Translations under genes and position numbers: made by a program
The notes under the pieces: model-generated
The model's input: the letters and a program-made list of their open reading frames with translations, nothing else
What the model was told of the DNA's origin: nothing
The model's database searches: none
Part shown: positions 1 through 5,591 of the stretch, one piece after another
Layout: each line of letters begins with the position of its first letter
Numbering within the stretch: position 1 is the stretch's first letter
Source: an uncultured Capnocytophaga sp.
Lineage (GTDB): Bacteria > Bacteroidota > Bacteroidia > Flavobacteriales > Flavobacteriaceae
NCBI RefSeq assembly: GCF_938029845.1
Contig: NZ_CALHGG010000070.1
Location: 1 to 6,873 of the forward strand
Direction of reading: 5' to 3'
DNA: 6,873 bases

Positions 1-890
1 ACCTCAGCAAGTCCTACGGCGATACCCACGCCGTGCAACACCTTTCCTTAGAAGTGAAGAAAGGCGAGCTTTTTGGGCTGATTGGTCCCGATGGCGCAGG
101 CAAAACTACGGTTTTCCGTGTGCTCACCACCCTCCTGTTACCTGATGAGGGAAGCGCTACGGTAGAGGGACTTGATATTGTAAAGGATTATAAGCAAATC
201 CGCAAGATCGTAGGCTATATGCCGGGGCGGTTCTCCCTCTACCAAGACCTTACAGTAGAGGAAAACCTTACCTTCTTTGCTACGGTATTTGGTACGACCA
301 TCGCCGAGAATTACGACCTTATCAAGGATATTTACGACCAGATAAAGCCGTTCAGCAACCGTCGCGCGGGCAAACTCTCAGGGGGAATGAAGCAGAAGCT
401 AGCCCTCTGCTGTGCACTCATTCACAAGCCTAAAGTTCTTTTGTTAGATGAGCCTACCACAGGGGTAGATGTAGTCTCTCGCAAAGAGTTTTGGCAGATG
501 CTCAATAGGCTTAAGGAACAGGATATATCTATCTTTGTTTCCACTCCTTATATGGACGAAGCTAGCCTTTGTGATCGTATTGCTCTGATACAGGAGGGCA
601 AGATACTTTCCACCAGTACCCCTCGGCAGATTGTCAGTGATTTTGGTCAAACGCTTTATGCAGCAAGTACGCCCGATATATATCCTCTCTTGCAGCACCT
701 TAGGGCACAAAGTGCTGTAGAGAGTTGTTACCCCTTTGGGGAGTTCCTACACCTAACCCTTAGAACAGGTACCGATGTGTCTCTATTCGAGCAAGAACTG
801 AAAACCACCTTTCCACACCTTGAGTGGAAAATGATTACCCCCACCATTGAGGATAGTTTTATACGATTAATGAGTCAATTAGACAATTAG
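1..890 (+). CDS. ABC exporter ATP-binding subunit 1 (YbhF N-terminal-half type), 5' partial
   Basis: Cytoplasmic ATPase of an ABC-2 exporter. The frame is open from base 3 and reads LSKSYGDTHAVQ before a GTG at 33. That is the usual N-terminal strand of an ABC domain, so the true start lies left of the window and the GTG is internal. Visible motifs are Walker A GPDGAGKTT (84-110), signature LSGGM (375-389) and Walker B VLLLDE (435-452). The Q-loop position is Gly (GYMPGRFSLY, codon 225-227) and the H-loop position is Pro (VSTPYMDEA, codon 546-548); most active subunits have Gln and His there. An accessory C-terminal region follows, ending IEDSFIRLM. The last residues, SQLDN, are encoded by the first units of an 8-bp repeat array. 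GPDGAGKTT plus LSGGMKQK matches the first half of E. coli YbhF as I remember it. The partner is the next gene. Family assignment is sure; the substrate is unknown. Confidence 0.93.
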   Translation, partial: LSKSYGDTHAVQHLSLEVKKGELFGLIGPDGAGKTTVFRVLTTLLLPDEGSATVEGLDIVKDYKQIRKIVGYMPGRFSLYQDLTVEENLTFFATVFGTTIAENYDLIKDIYDQIKPFSNRRAGKLSGGMKQKLALCCALIHKPKVLLLDEPTTGVDVVSRKEFWQMLNRLKEQDISIFVSTPYMDEASLCDRIALIQEGKILSTSTPRQIVSDFGQTLYAASTPDIYPLLQHLRAQSAVESCYPFGEFLHLTLRTGTDVSLFEQELKTTFPHLEWKMITPTIEDSFIRLMSQLDN

Positions 891-996
891 ACAATTAGCC
901 AATGAGTCAATGAGTTAATAGACAAATCGACAAATCGACAAATCGACAAATTGACAAATCGACAAATCGGCAAATCAGCAAATTAAAGAATTAGAA
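869..996 (+). repeat. 8-bp tandem array, 16 units, between the two ATPase genes
   Basis: Sixteen consecutive 8-base units run without a phase break. The left part has AATTAGAC, AATTAGCC and AATGAGTC types (869-916). The right part is mainly AATCGACA (925-948 and 957-964), with variants AATTGACA, AATCGGCA and AATCAGCA. It ends AATTAAAG, AATTAGAA. The first three units encode the last codons and the TAG stop (888-890) of the upstream gene. The start codon of the downstream gene (998) lies inside what would be unit 17 (AATG). The whole gap between the genes is therefore repeat. A homologous array occurs inverted at 4088-4159. Confidence 0.9.
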
Positions 997-997
997 A

Positions 998-1732
998 ATG
1001 AATGCAATAGAATGTAACCACTTAACAAAGCAATTCGGTGATTTCAAAGCCGTCAATGATATCTCCCTGTCAGTGAAGAAAGGCGAGATCTTCGGTTTTC
1101 TCGGTGCCAATGGAGCGGGGAAGACCACCGCCATACGTATCTTCTGTGGGCTTTCCTATCCTACTTCAGGAGAGGCGCGTGTAGCAGGTTTTGATGTATA
1201 TCGAGAGCAAGAGCAGATCAAAAAGCACATTGGCTATATGAGCCAAAAGTTTTCTCTCTATGATAGCCTTACCGTTGCGGAAAATATTACCTTCTACGGA
1301 GGGGTATATGGACTGAGCCGCAAGCAGATCAAGCCCCGCCGAGAACAACTGATTGAGACCCTCGGTCTAGAGCAGGAAGCCAACAAACTCGTAGGGTCAT
1401 TGCCGCTGGGATGGAAACAGAAATTGGCCTTCTCAGTAGCTATTTTTCACCGCCCCGAAATAGTCTTCTTGGACGAGCCTACCGGAGGGGTTGATCCCAT
1501 AACACGCCGTCAGTTTTGGGATATGATATATGAGGCCTCCGCACAGGGCATCACCGTATTTGTGACCACCCACTATATGGACGAAGCCGAGTACTGCCAC
1601 CGCATCAGTATCATGGTAGACGGTAGGGTAGAGGCGATGGACAGCCCTACCCAACTCAAAAAACAATTCAATACCCATTCCATGGACGAGGTATTTTATG
1701 CCCTCGCCCGCAATGCCAAACGTAGTGAATAA
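998..1732 (+). CDS. ABC exporter ATP-binding subunit 2 (YbhF C-terminal-half type)
   Basis: Cytoplasmic ATPase of 244 residues, one complete ABC domain. Motifs in order: Walker A GANGAGKTT (residues 36-44), Q-loop GYMSQKFSLY with Gln83, a degenerate signature LPLGWKQK (135-142) in place of LSGGQ, Walker B IVFLDE (155-160), D-loop GVDP, and H-loop TTHYMDEAEYC with His192. The LPLG(W/F)KQ signature together with intact Q- and H-loops is what I recall of the second half of E. coli YbhF, which is fused to its partner there. With the upstream subunit it would form a heterodimer: its Walker A, Walker B and His192 face the LSGGM of subunit 1 and make the complete ATP site. The ATG follows the repeat array directly, with no Shine-Dalgarno sequence. 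The domain begins a few residues after this Met, which supports the start. Two permease genes follow. Confidence 0.95.
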   Translation: MNAIECNHLTKQFGDFKAVNDISLSVKKGEIFGFLGANGAGKTTAIRIFCGLSYPTSGEARVAGFDVYREQEQIKKHIGYMSQKFSLYDSLTVAENITFYGGVYGLSRKQIKPRREQLIETLGLEQEANKLVGSLPLGWKQKLAFSVAIFHRPEIVFLDEPTGGVDPITRRQFWDMIYEASAQGITVFVTTHYMDEAEYCHRISIMVDGRVEAMDSPTQLKKQFNTHSMDEVFYALARNAKRSE

Positions 1733-1738
1733 CCCCTT

Positions 1739-1788
1739 GTAGGGGCGAATGGCAATTCGCCCTTTATAGAATGGCAATTTTGCCCTTT
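1739..1788 (+). repeat. REP-like palindromic element, copy 1
   Basis: A perfect hairpin: stem GGGCGAAT (1743-1750), loop GGCA, stem ATTCGCCC (1755-1762). A related, weaker half-unit follows, with GGCAATTTTGCCC at 1773-1785. The 28 bases 1739-1766 are identical to 2901-2928. It fills nearly all of the 62-base gap between the second ATPase gene and the first permease gene. As transcribed RNA it would fold and could affect mRNA processing or the relative expression of the two genes (inference). Confidence 0.85.
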
Positions 1789-1794
1789 TAGAAT

Positions 1795-2901
1795 ATGAAA
1801 CAGTTAATAGCCTTTATCCGTAAGGAATTTTATCATGTATTCCGTGACCGCCGTACGCTACTGATCCTCTTTGGGATTCCCATAGCGCAGATTGTTCTTT
1901 TCGGTCAAGCCCTCAGCAGTGAGGTGAAGAATATCGGTATTGCTGTGCTCGATGAGGCACACAATACCTATACCGATGCACTTACGCAACGCTTGCAGGC
2001 AAGTCCATACTTTAAAGTGAAAGATCCCCTACTGAGTTACAGAGAGGTAGAGGACGCATTCAAACGTGGAATTATAAAAGCCGCCCTTATCTTCCCTCCT
2101 GATTTCGGTCGTGATCTCTATACGCCCAAAGGGACTACCCTACAACTCATTACCGATGGTAGCGATCCCAATACTGCCAAAACGGTAGATAACTACCTCT
2201 CTGCCATGGTGGCCAACTACCAGCAAGAACTGAACCCTACCTTGCGACAACCTTACCAGATAACAGTAGAAAACCGTATGTTGTATAACGAGGAACAAAA
2301 TGGCTCTATGAACTACGTCCCTGGGGTGATTGCGCTCGTTTTTATGATTGTCAGCACCGCCTTAACCTCTGTAGCGGTGGTACGCGAAAAGGAGTTAGGT
2401 ACCATGGAAATCCTTTTGGTATCACCTTTCAATCCCTTGAAAATACTTGTAGCCAAAGCCATTCCTTACCTTATTCTCTCGCTTATCAACTTTACCGTGA
2501 TTCTCCTGCTCTCGGTCTATATGCTTGATGTCCCAATACGGGGTAATCTGCTATTGCTTTATGCGGAAAGCACCTTGTTTATTATCATCTGTTTGTCCTT
2601 GGGGCTACTGATTTCCACCAGTACTTCCTCACAACAAACTGCCATGCTTATTGCCATGATGGGAATGATGTTGCCCACCGCCTTTTTCACAGGCTTTATG
2701 TTTCCCATAGAGAATATGCCTCTTGTTTTTCAGGGAGTTGCCAAGATCTTCCCCTCAAGTTATTACTATAATATTGTAAAGAAGGTAATGTTCAAGAGAT
2801 TGGATTTCAGTTATATATGGAAAGAGACCTTAGTGCTCATCACTATGGCAGTGGTGTTCTTAAGCCTTGCCATGAAAAAGTTTAAAGTTCGTTTGGAATA
2901 G
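1795..2901 (+). CDS. ABC-2 type transporter permease 1 (YbhS/YbhR family)
   Basis: Inner-membrane permease of 368 residues, the usual size for this family. Layout: a short cytoplasmic N-terminus with KEFYHVFRDRRT, membrane helix 1 (about 20-40), a large extracytoplasmic domain (about 41-172), then five helices at about 174-196, 222-243, 252-274, 282-303 and 342-360. Between helices 2 and 3 lies REKELGTMEILLVSP (197-211), the hallmark cytoplasmic segment of these drug-export permeases. It is homologous to the next gene: the N-termini align residue for residue, and the two probably form a heterodimer driven by the two ATPase subunits. The start codon follows the REP-like element by a few bases, without a visible Shine-Dalgarno sequence. 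Its TAG stop shares its final G with the next REP-like copy. Family is sure; the transported compound cannot be read from sequence. Confidence 0.95.
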   Translation: MKQLIAFIRKEFYHVFRDRRTLLILFGIPIAQIVLFGQALSSEVKNIGIAVLDEAHNTYTDALTQRLQASPYFKVKDPLLSYREVEDAFKRGIIKAALIFPPDFGRDLYTPKGTTLQLITDGSDPNTAKTVDNYLSAMVANYQQELNPTLRQPYQITVENRMLYNEEQNGSMNYVPGVIALVFMIVSTALTSVAVVREKELGTMEILLVSPFNPLKILVAKAIPYLILSLINFTVILLLSVYMLDVPIRGNLLLLYAESTLFIIICLSLGLLISTSTSSQQTAMLIAMMGMMLPTAFFTGFMFPIENMPLVFQGVAKIFPSSYYYNIVKKVMFKRLDFSYIWKETLVLITMAVVFLSLAMKKFKVRLE

Positions 2902-2946
2902 TAGGGGCGAATGGCAATTCGCCCTTTAATGAAAGGCAATTCGCCC
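2901..2946 (+). repeat. REP-like palindromic element, copy 2
   Basis: Hairpin GGGCGAAT (2905-2912), loop GGCA, ATTCGCCC (2917-2924). Then comes a second right half, GGCAATTCGCCC (2935-2946), which could pair with the same left stem as an alternative. Its first base is the last base of the permease 1 stop codon. Bases 2901-2928 are identical to copy 1 at 1739-1766. An ATG inside it (2911) happens to be in frame with permease 2, which can mislead start calling. Confidence 0.85.
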
Positions 2947-2955
2947 ACAACAGAT

Positions 2956-2971
2956 AATCGACAAATTAATA
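2956..2971 (+). repeat. Two units of the 8-bp repeat family before permease 2
   Basis: AATCGACA followed by AATTAATA, ending two bases before the ATG at 2974. AATCGACA is identical to the core unit of the array at 869-996, and the following AATTAA-type unit also ends that array just before a start codon. With only two units this is a short relic or seed of the same family. Confidence 0.6.
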
Positions 2972-2973
2972 CG

Positions 2974-4092
2974 ATGAAGACATTACTATTTATATTAGAA
3001 AAAGAATTCAAACAGATATTCCGAGATAAGACTATCTTGGCTATGATGTTTGTTGCCCCTATGATGCAGCTGATTATACTGCCTTTGGTAGCGAATTTTG
3101 ATGTAAAGAATATCAATCTCGTCTATGTGGATCACGACCAAAGTCCTTATTCACAAAAGCTGATACAGAAGATTACCTCCTCGGGGTACTTCCGCCTTGT
3201 AGATGCTCCTTTCTCTTACAAAGAAGGTCTTGCCCTCATAGAAGATGGTAAGGCAGATGTCGTCTTGGAAGTACCTGATGGCTTTGAGCGTAACTTGGTA
3301 CGCGAAGGAAAACAAGTACTTGGTTTGTCTATCGATGCCATCAATGGGAGTAAGTCTTCCTTAGGAGGGGCGTATTTACTCTCAGTAATACGTGATTTCA
3401 ATGCTGAGCTGGATGTAAATATAAAAGCTCCCCAACGCATGGGTACTGTAGCCAAATTCAGTGTGGCAAGTACGCACTGGTATAATCCATATCAGCAATA
3501 TACACGCTATATCGTCCCAGGTATTTTGGCGATCTTACTCACTATTATAGGGGGATTTCTCTCTGCGCTCAATGTCGTAAGAGAAAAGGAGATCGGTACC
3601 ATTGAACAGATCAATGTAACCCCTATCAAGAAATGGCAGTTTATACTCGGTAAGCTCATCCCTTTTTTGGTCGTAGGTTTAATCCTCTTTACTCTGGGCC
3701 TTACAGTGATGTATGTGGTATATGGTATCTTTCCTGCAGGTAGTTTGCTTACCCTATATGCCTTTGCCGCTATGTATCTCATTGCGATTCTGGGCTTTGG
3801 ACTTCTGGTCTCCACTTATGCCGATTCGCAGTTACAAGCCATGTTTATAGCCTACTTCTTTATCATGATCTTCCTTTTGATGAGCGGATTCCTCACCAGT
3901 GTAGATAGTATGCCCGCTTGGAGCCAGCAGGTAAGCAATGCCATTCCTGTAACCCATTTTGTCAATGCAGTTCGCTTGATTGTGCTCAAGGGCAGTACTT
4001 TTTTGCAGCTCAGTACAGAGTTTCTGTACCTTGTAGGCTTCGCTGTACTACTGAATAGCTGGGCTGTTTGGAATTATAGGAAAACAAGTTAA
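2974..4092 (+). CDS. ABC-2 type transporter permease 2 (YbhR/YbhS family)
   Basis: Inner-membrane permease of 372 residues, partner of permease 1. It starts MKTLLFILEKEFKQIFRDKT, which aligns exactly with MKQLIAFIRKEFYHVFRDRR of its paralogue. An in-frame ATG 63 bases upstream (2911) lies within the REP-like element and would add repeat-encoded residues, so I choose 2974. Helices fall at about 20-40, 178-201, 228-250, 257-279, 288-308 and 347-364, with a periplasmic domain at about 41-175. The conserved segment REKEIGTIEQINVTP (203-217) lies between helices 2 and 3. The N-terminal part of the periplasmic domain is again similar to permease 1 (VKNI, SPY, SYKE versus SYRE). It is the last gene of the visible operon. 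Its TAA stop (4090-4092) lies in the first unit of an inverted 8-bp array, and a convergent gene follows. Confidence 0.94.
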   Translation: MKTLLFILEKEFKQIFRDKTILAMMFVAPMMQLIILPLVANFDVKNINLVYVDHDQSPYSQKLIQKITSSGYFRLVDAPFSYKEGLALIEDGKADVVLEVPDGFERNLVREGKQVLGLSIDAINGSKSSLGGAYLLSVIRDFNAELDVNIKAPQRMGTVAKFSVASTHWYNPYQQYTRYIVPGILAILLTIIGGFLSALNVVREKEIGTIEQINVTPIKKWQFILGKLIPFLVVGLILFTLGLTVMYVVYGIFPAGSLLTLYAFAAMYLIAILGFGLLVSTYADSQLQAMFIAYFFIMIFLLMSGFLTSVDSMPAWSQQVSNAIPVTHFVNAVRLIVLKGSTFLQLSTEFLYLVGFAVLLNSWAVWNYRKTS

Positions 4093-4159
4093 TTAGCTGA
4101 TTTGTCGATTTGCCAATTTGTCCAATTGCCTAATTAGCTAATTGACTCATTGTCTCATT
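4088..4159 (-). repeat. 8-bp tandem array, 9 units, inverted copy at the convergent gene end
   Basis: Read on the minus strand the units are AATGAGAC, AATGAGTC, AATTAGCT, AATTAGGC, AATTGGAC, AAATTGGC, AAATCGAC, AAATCAGC and TAATTAAC. The order is the same as in the array at 869-996: AATGAG/AATTAG units first, CAAATCGA-type units next, AATTAA last. The stop codons of both convergent genes lie inside it: TAA at 4090-4092 on plus and TGA at 4147-4149 on minus. It contains the 12-bp perfect palindrome AATTAGCTAATT (4132-4143). No GC-rich hairpin with a T-run is visible, so transcription termination here is not explained by a classical terminator. Confidence 0.85.
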
Positions 4160-4944
4160 AATACTCCTCTAATGCCATATCTCAGTCCTAAGTTCATATC
4201 CATTTTCTTAAAAGTCCCATCTTTGAATTTGTAGCCACCACTGAGATTCCCTCCAAGGATAAAGTGTCCATCACCTGATCCCTCTACAGTACGAAGTCCT
4301 ACCCAAATACGCCCTTTGGGAAGTACCACCTGTAGCTCTTGAATGATTTTTTGCTTTTGATTATTCTGAGGGATACTAAGGTAAATAGGTTTCTCCACAA
4401 GTGGTGTGAGTGTGCCATTGTCTTCTATCTTAAGAATTTGCAAGCGCAGTACAAGGTTAGGCATGGTATTCTCCAATACGGGCAACTCAAACTCCTTCGC
4501 CAAATAGGTGTCTTTCAGCTCTATAATGTTACCCATTTCTACCTCACTGAGCACATTTTGACCAGCATAATACATCTCACCTACATAAGTGCCTTTACCT
4601 TTGATAGTTCGTAGCTTAGGCTTCTTCTGGCTTACTGTGAAGGACGGTAATTCAAAGACATGTTCTACAAGGATGACCTTTGTATCTCGCTGTAAGTCTT
4701 TGACAGCAAACGCCTTTCGGTAGTAGTTCAGATGAGAGAAGTAGATACTATCTTTGGGGGCAACTCCCGTAAGGTCTATTTGGTACTTTCCTTTGCTATC
4801 ACTGACAGTGCCCTTTCCTTTGCCCACTACCCCTATATTTACATAAGGAACACTTAAGCCCAAGCTATCTGTTATCCGTCCAGAAAGCACCTCCTGTGCT
4901 CCAGCGATTAGGGGAAAACATAAAAGAAAAATAAGTTTTTTCAT
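4147..4944 (-). CDS. Secreted protein with carboxypeptidase-regulatory-like (CarboxypepD_reg-type) domain
   Basis: 265 residues. A signal peptide, MKKLIFLLCFPLIAGA, ends at an alanine before QE, so export from the cytoplasm is likely. Residues about 18-95 (VLSGRITDSLGLSVPYVNIGV, GTVSDSKGKYQIDL, DSIYFSHLNYYRK) match the beta-sandwich domain found at the N-terminus of many Bacteroidota surface proteins and TonB-dependent receptors. No receptor barrel or plug follows. The remaining 170 residues I do not recognise; they contain alternating hydrophobic strands and glycine-rich segments near the end. The C-terminus (VLMRQ, then TGA) is encoded by the first units of the inverted 8-bp array. A TAnnTTTG box lies about 30 bases upstream. 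It converges with the exporter operon and is probably a monocistronic gene. Surface or periplasmic function is inferred. Confidence 0.8.
   Translation of the reverse strand: MKKLIFLLCFPLIAGAQEVLSGRITDSLGLSVPYVNIGVVGKGKGTVSDSKGKYQIDLTGVAPKDSIYFSHLNYYRKAFAVKDLQRDTKVILVEHVFELPSFTVSQKKPKLRTIKGKGTYVGEMYYAGQNVLSEVEMGNIIELKDTYLAKEFELPVLENTMPNLVLRLQILKIEDNGTLTPLVEKPIYLSIPQNNQKQKIIQELQVVLPKGRIWVGLRTVEGSGDGHFILGGNLSGGYKFKDGTFKKMDMNLGLRYGIRGVLMRQ
4915..4941 (+). repeat. 27-bp exact direct repeat, copy A (within signal-peptide codons)
   Basis: On the minus strand these bases encode residues 2-10 (KKLIFLLCF) of the secreted protein. The identical 27 bases recur in the same orientation at 5884-5910. The sequence is A-rich, but 27 consecutive matches are unlikely by chance. 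Flanking bases are only weakly similar. Confidence 0.8.
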
Positions 4945-4973
4945 ATAAAAATCAATTTTTTAAAATCTATAGG

Positions 4974-4981
4974 CAAAGATA
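4974..4981 (-). promoter_or_regulatory. Bacteroidota -7 box for the minus-strand secreted protein
   Basis: TATCTTTG on the minus strand fits the TAnnTTTG consensus of Bacteroidota primary sigma factor promoters. It ends 29 bases before the ATG, giving a short A/T-rich leader. No clear TTTG/TTG -33 element is seen at the usual distance, so this is a one-box prediction. Confidence 0.55.
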
Positions 4982-5034
4982 GTAAAAAAAATCGTTGTTC
5001 ATACTGATTTTTATTTCGTTTTCAGAAAAATTGT

Positions 5035-5064
5035 TTTGTGTATCAAAATATTTTTATACCTTTG
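5035..5064 (+). promoter_or_regulatory. higB: Bacteroidota promoter of the higBA-type operon
   Basis: A -33 TTTG (5035-5038) and a -7 TACCTTTG (5057-5064) are separated by 18 bases, a good fit to the flavobacterial promoter pattern. Transcription would begin about 5070, some ten bases before the ATG at 5081. This makes any upstream start, such as the in-frame TTG at 5036, implausible because it would lie inside the promoter. Confidence 0.7.
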
Positions 5065-5080
5065 TATTCAAAAACAACTT

Positions 5081-5377
5081 ATGAGAGTCATTGCTAAGAA
5101 AGCTTTGGTTGATTTTTATACGCTCTATCCTGATGCAAAGTTATCTTTGGAGGATTGGTATAGGAAAACAATAGATGCTCAATGGACATGTTTTGCAGAT
5201 ATAAAAAAGAGCTTTAATAGTGTAGATGCTGTAGGAAACAAACGTTTTGTTTTCAATATTAAAGGGAATCATTTTAGAATAGTGGCTCTTATACTATTTA
5301 CGCCTAAGATTCTGTATATCAGATTTGTAGGTACCCATAAGGAATATGATGATATAGAAAATATAGATAAAATATAA
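5081..5377 (+). CDS. higB: HigB-type mRNA interferase toxin
   Basis: 98 residues, the normal length of COG4680 HigB toxins of the RelE superfamily. They cut mRNA on or near the ribosome and are neutralised by the HigA antitoxin. The start at 5081 gives the canonical opening MRVIAKKALVDFYTLYPDA. It is followed by WYRKTIDAQW (26-35), ADIKKSFNSVDAVG (39-52), the core FNIKGNHFRIV (58-68) and the C-terminal motif YIRFVGTHKEYD (79-90), with His86 in the conserved GTH. All regions I expect in this family are present and uninterrupted, so the toxin looks intact. The toxin gene precedes the antitoxin gene, typical of HigBA. The two are separated by four bases and share a promoter just upstream. The partner antitoxin appears shortened (next entry), which raises the question of how the toxin is controlled. 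Confidence 0.92.
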   Translation: MRVIAKKALVDFYTLYPDAKLSLEDWYRKTIDAQWTCFADIKKSFNSVDAVGNKRFVFNIKGNHFRIVALILFTPKILYIRFVGTHKEYDDIENIDKI

Positions 5378-5381
5378 GATT

Positions 5382-5591
5382 ATGATAAAAAATGAAACAC
5401 AATACAACGCTATTATGAAGCGTATAGACCAACTTTTAGAAATGGTTGATGATAATACCCCTGAGGATAATCCAGAATATATAGAATTAATGCTTCTTAC
5501 AGACCTTGTGGAAAGTTATGAAGACGAACATTATCCTATAGAAAAACCCCCTTTGGATAAAGTCGTTGAGCCTCATCTTGCATTAGCATAG
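5382..5591 (+). CDS. higA: HigA-type antitoxin, N-terminal part only, helix-turn-helix missing
   Basis: 69 residues, starting four bases after the toxin gene. MIKNETQYNAIMKRIDQLLEM, TPEDNPEYIELMLLTDLVESY and EDEHYPIEKPPLDKV match the N-terminal half of COG5499 HigA proteins. In the usual protein of about 110-130 residues, the P-S-L-x-D-V-I-type segment runs into KLRMYEMG and then an XRE-type helix-turn-helix. Here, after residue 62, it reads EPHLALA and stops. The downstream bases do not encode a helix-turn-helix in any frame, so the domain has been replaced or lost, not merely frameshifted. The protein is very acidic (for example EDNPEYIE, ESYEDEH), consistent with a toxin-binding segment. 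It may still bind HigB but should not bind the operator. A naturally short antitoxin is the alternative. Confidence 0.8.
   Translation: MIKNETQYNAIMKRIDQLLEMVDDNTPEDNPEYIELMLLTDLVESYEDEHYPIEKPPLDKVVEPHLALA

Noticed and set aside
33..35. GTG at 33 as start of the first ATPase gene
   Set aside because: The frame is open to the window edge and LSKSYGDTHAV before it is a normal part of an ABC domain. The gene is 5' partial.
869..996. CRISPR array
   Set aside because: The units are 8 bases with no unique spacers and there are no cas genes nearby. It is a simple tandem array.
1433..1777. Minus-strand open frame containing GRIAIRPYKG
   Set aside because: It is antisense to the second ATPase gene. 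GRIAIRP is the translation of the REP-like element, a common false protein.
1733..1790. Intrinsic terminator between the ATPase and permease genes
   Set aside because: The hairpin is strong, but only three to four T follow and the operon continues at once with partner genes. A REP-like repeat explains it better.
2911..2973. ATG at 2911 as start of permease 2
   Set aside because: It lies inside the REP-like element. The N-terminus from 2974 aligns exactly with permease 1.
2811..3116. Minus-strand open frame across the permease junction
   Set aside because: Antisense to both permease genes and again includes the REP-like translation GRIAIRPYY.
4339..4614. Plus-strand open frame of 91 codons
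   Set aside because: Antisense to the secreted-protein gene, with no recognisable domain and no promoter.
5036..5080. TTG at 5036 as start of the toxin
   Set aside because: It would place the start inside the -33/-7 promoter and add residues not found in HigB proteins; the ATG at 5081 gives the standard N-terminus and length.
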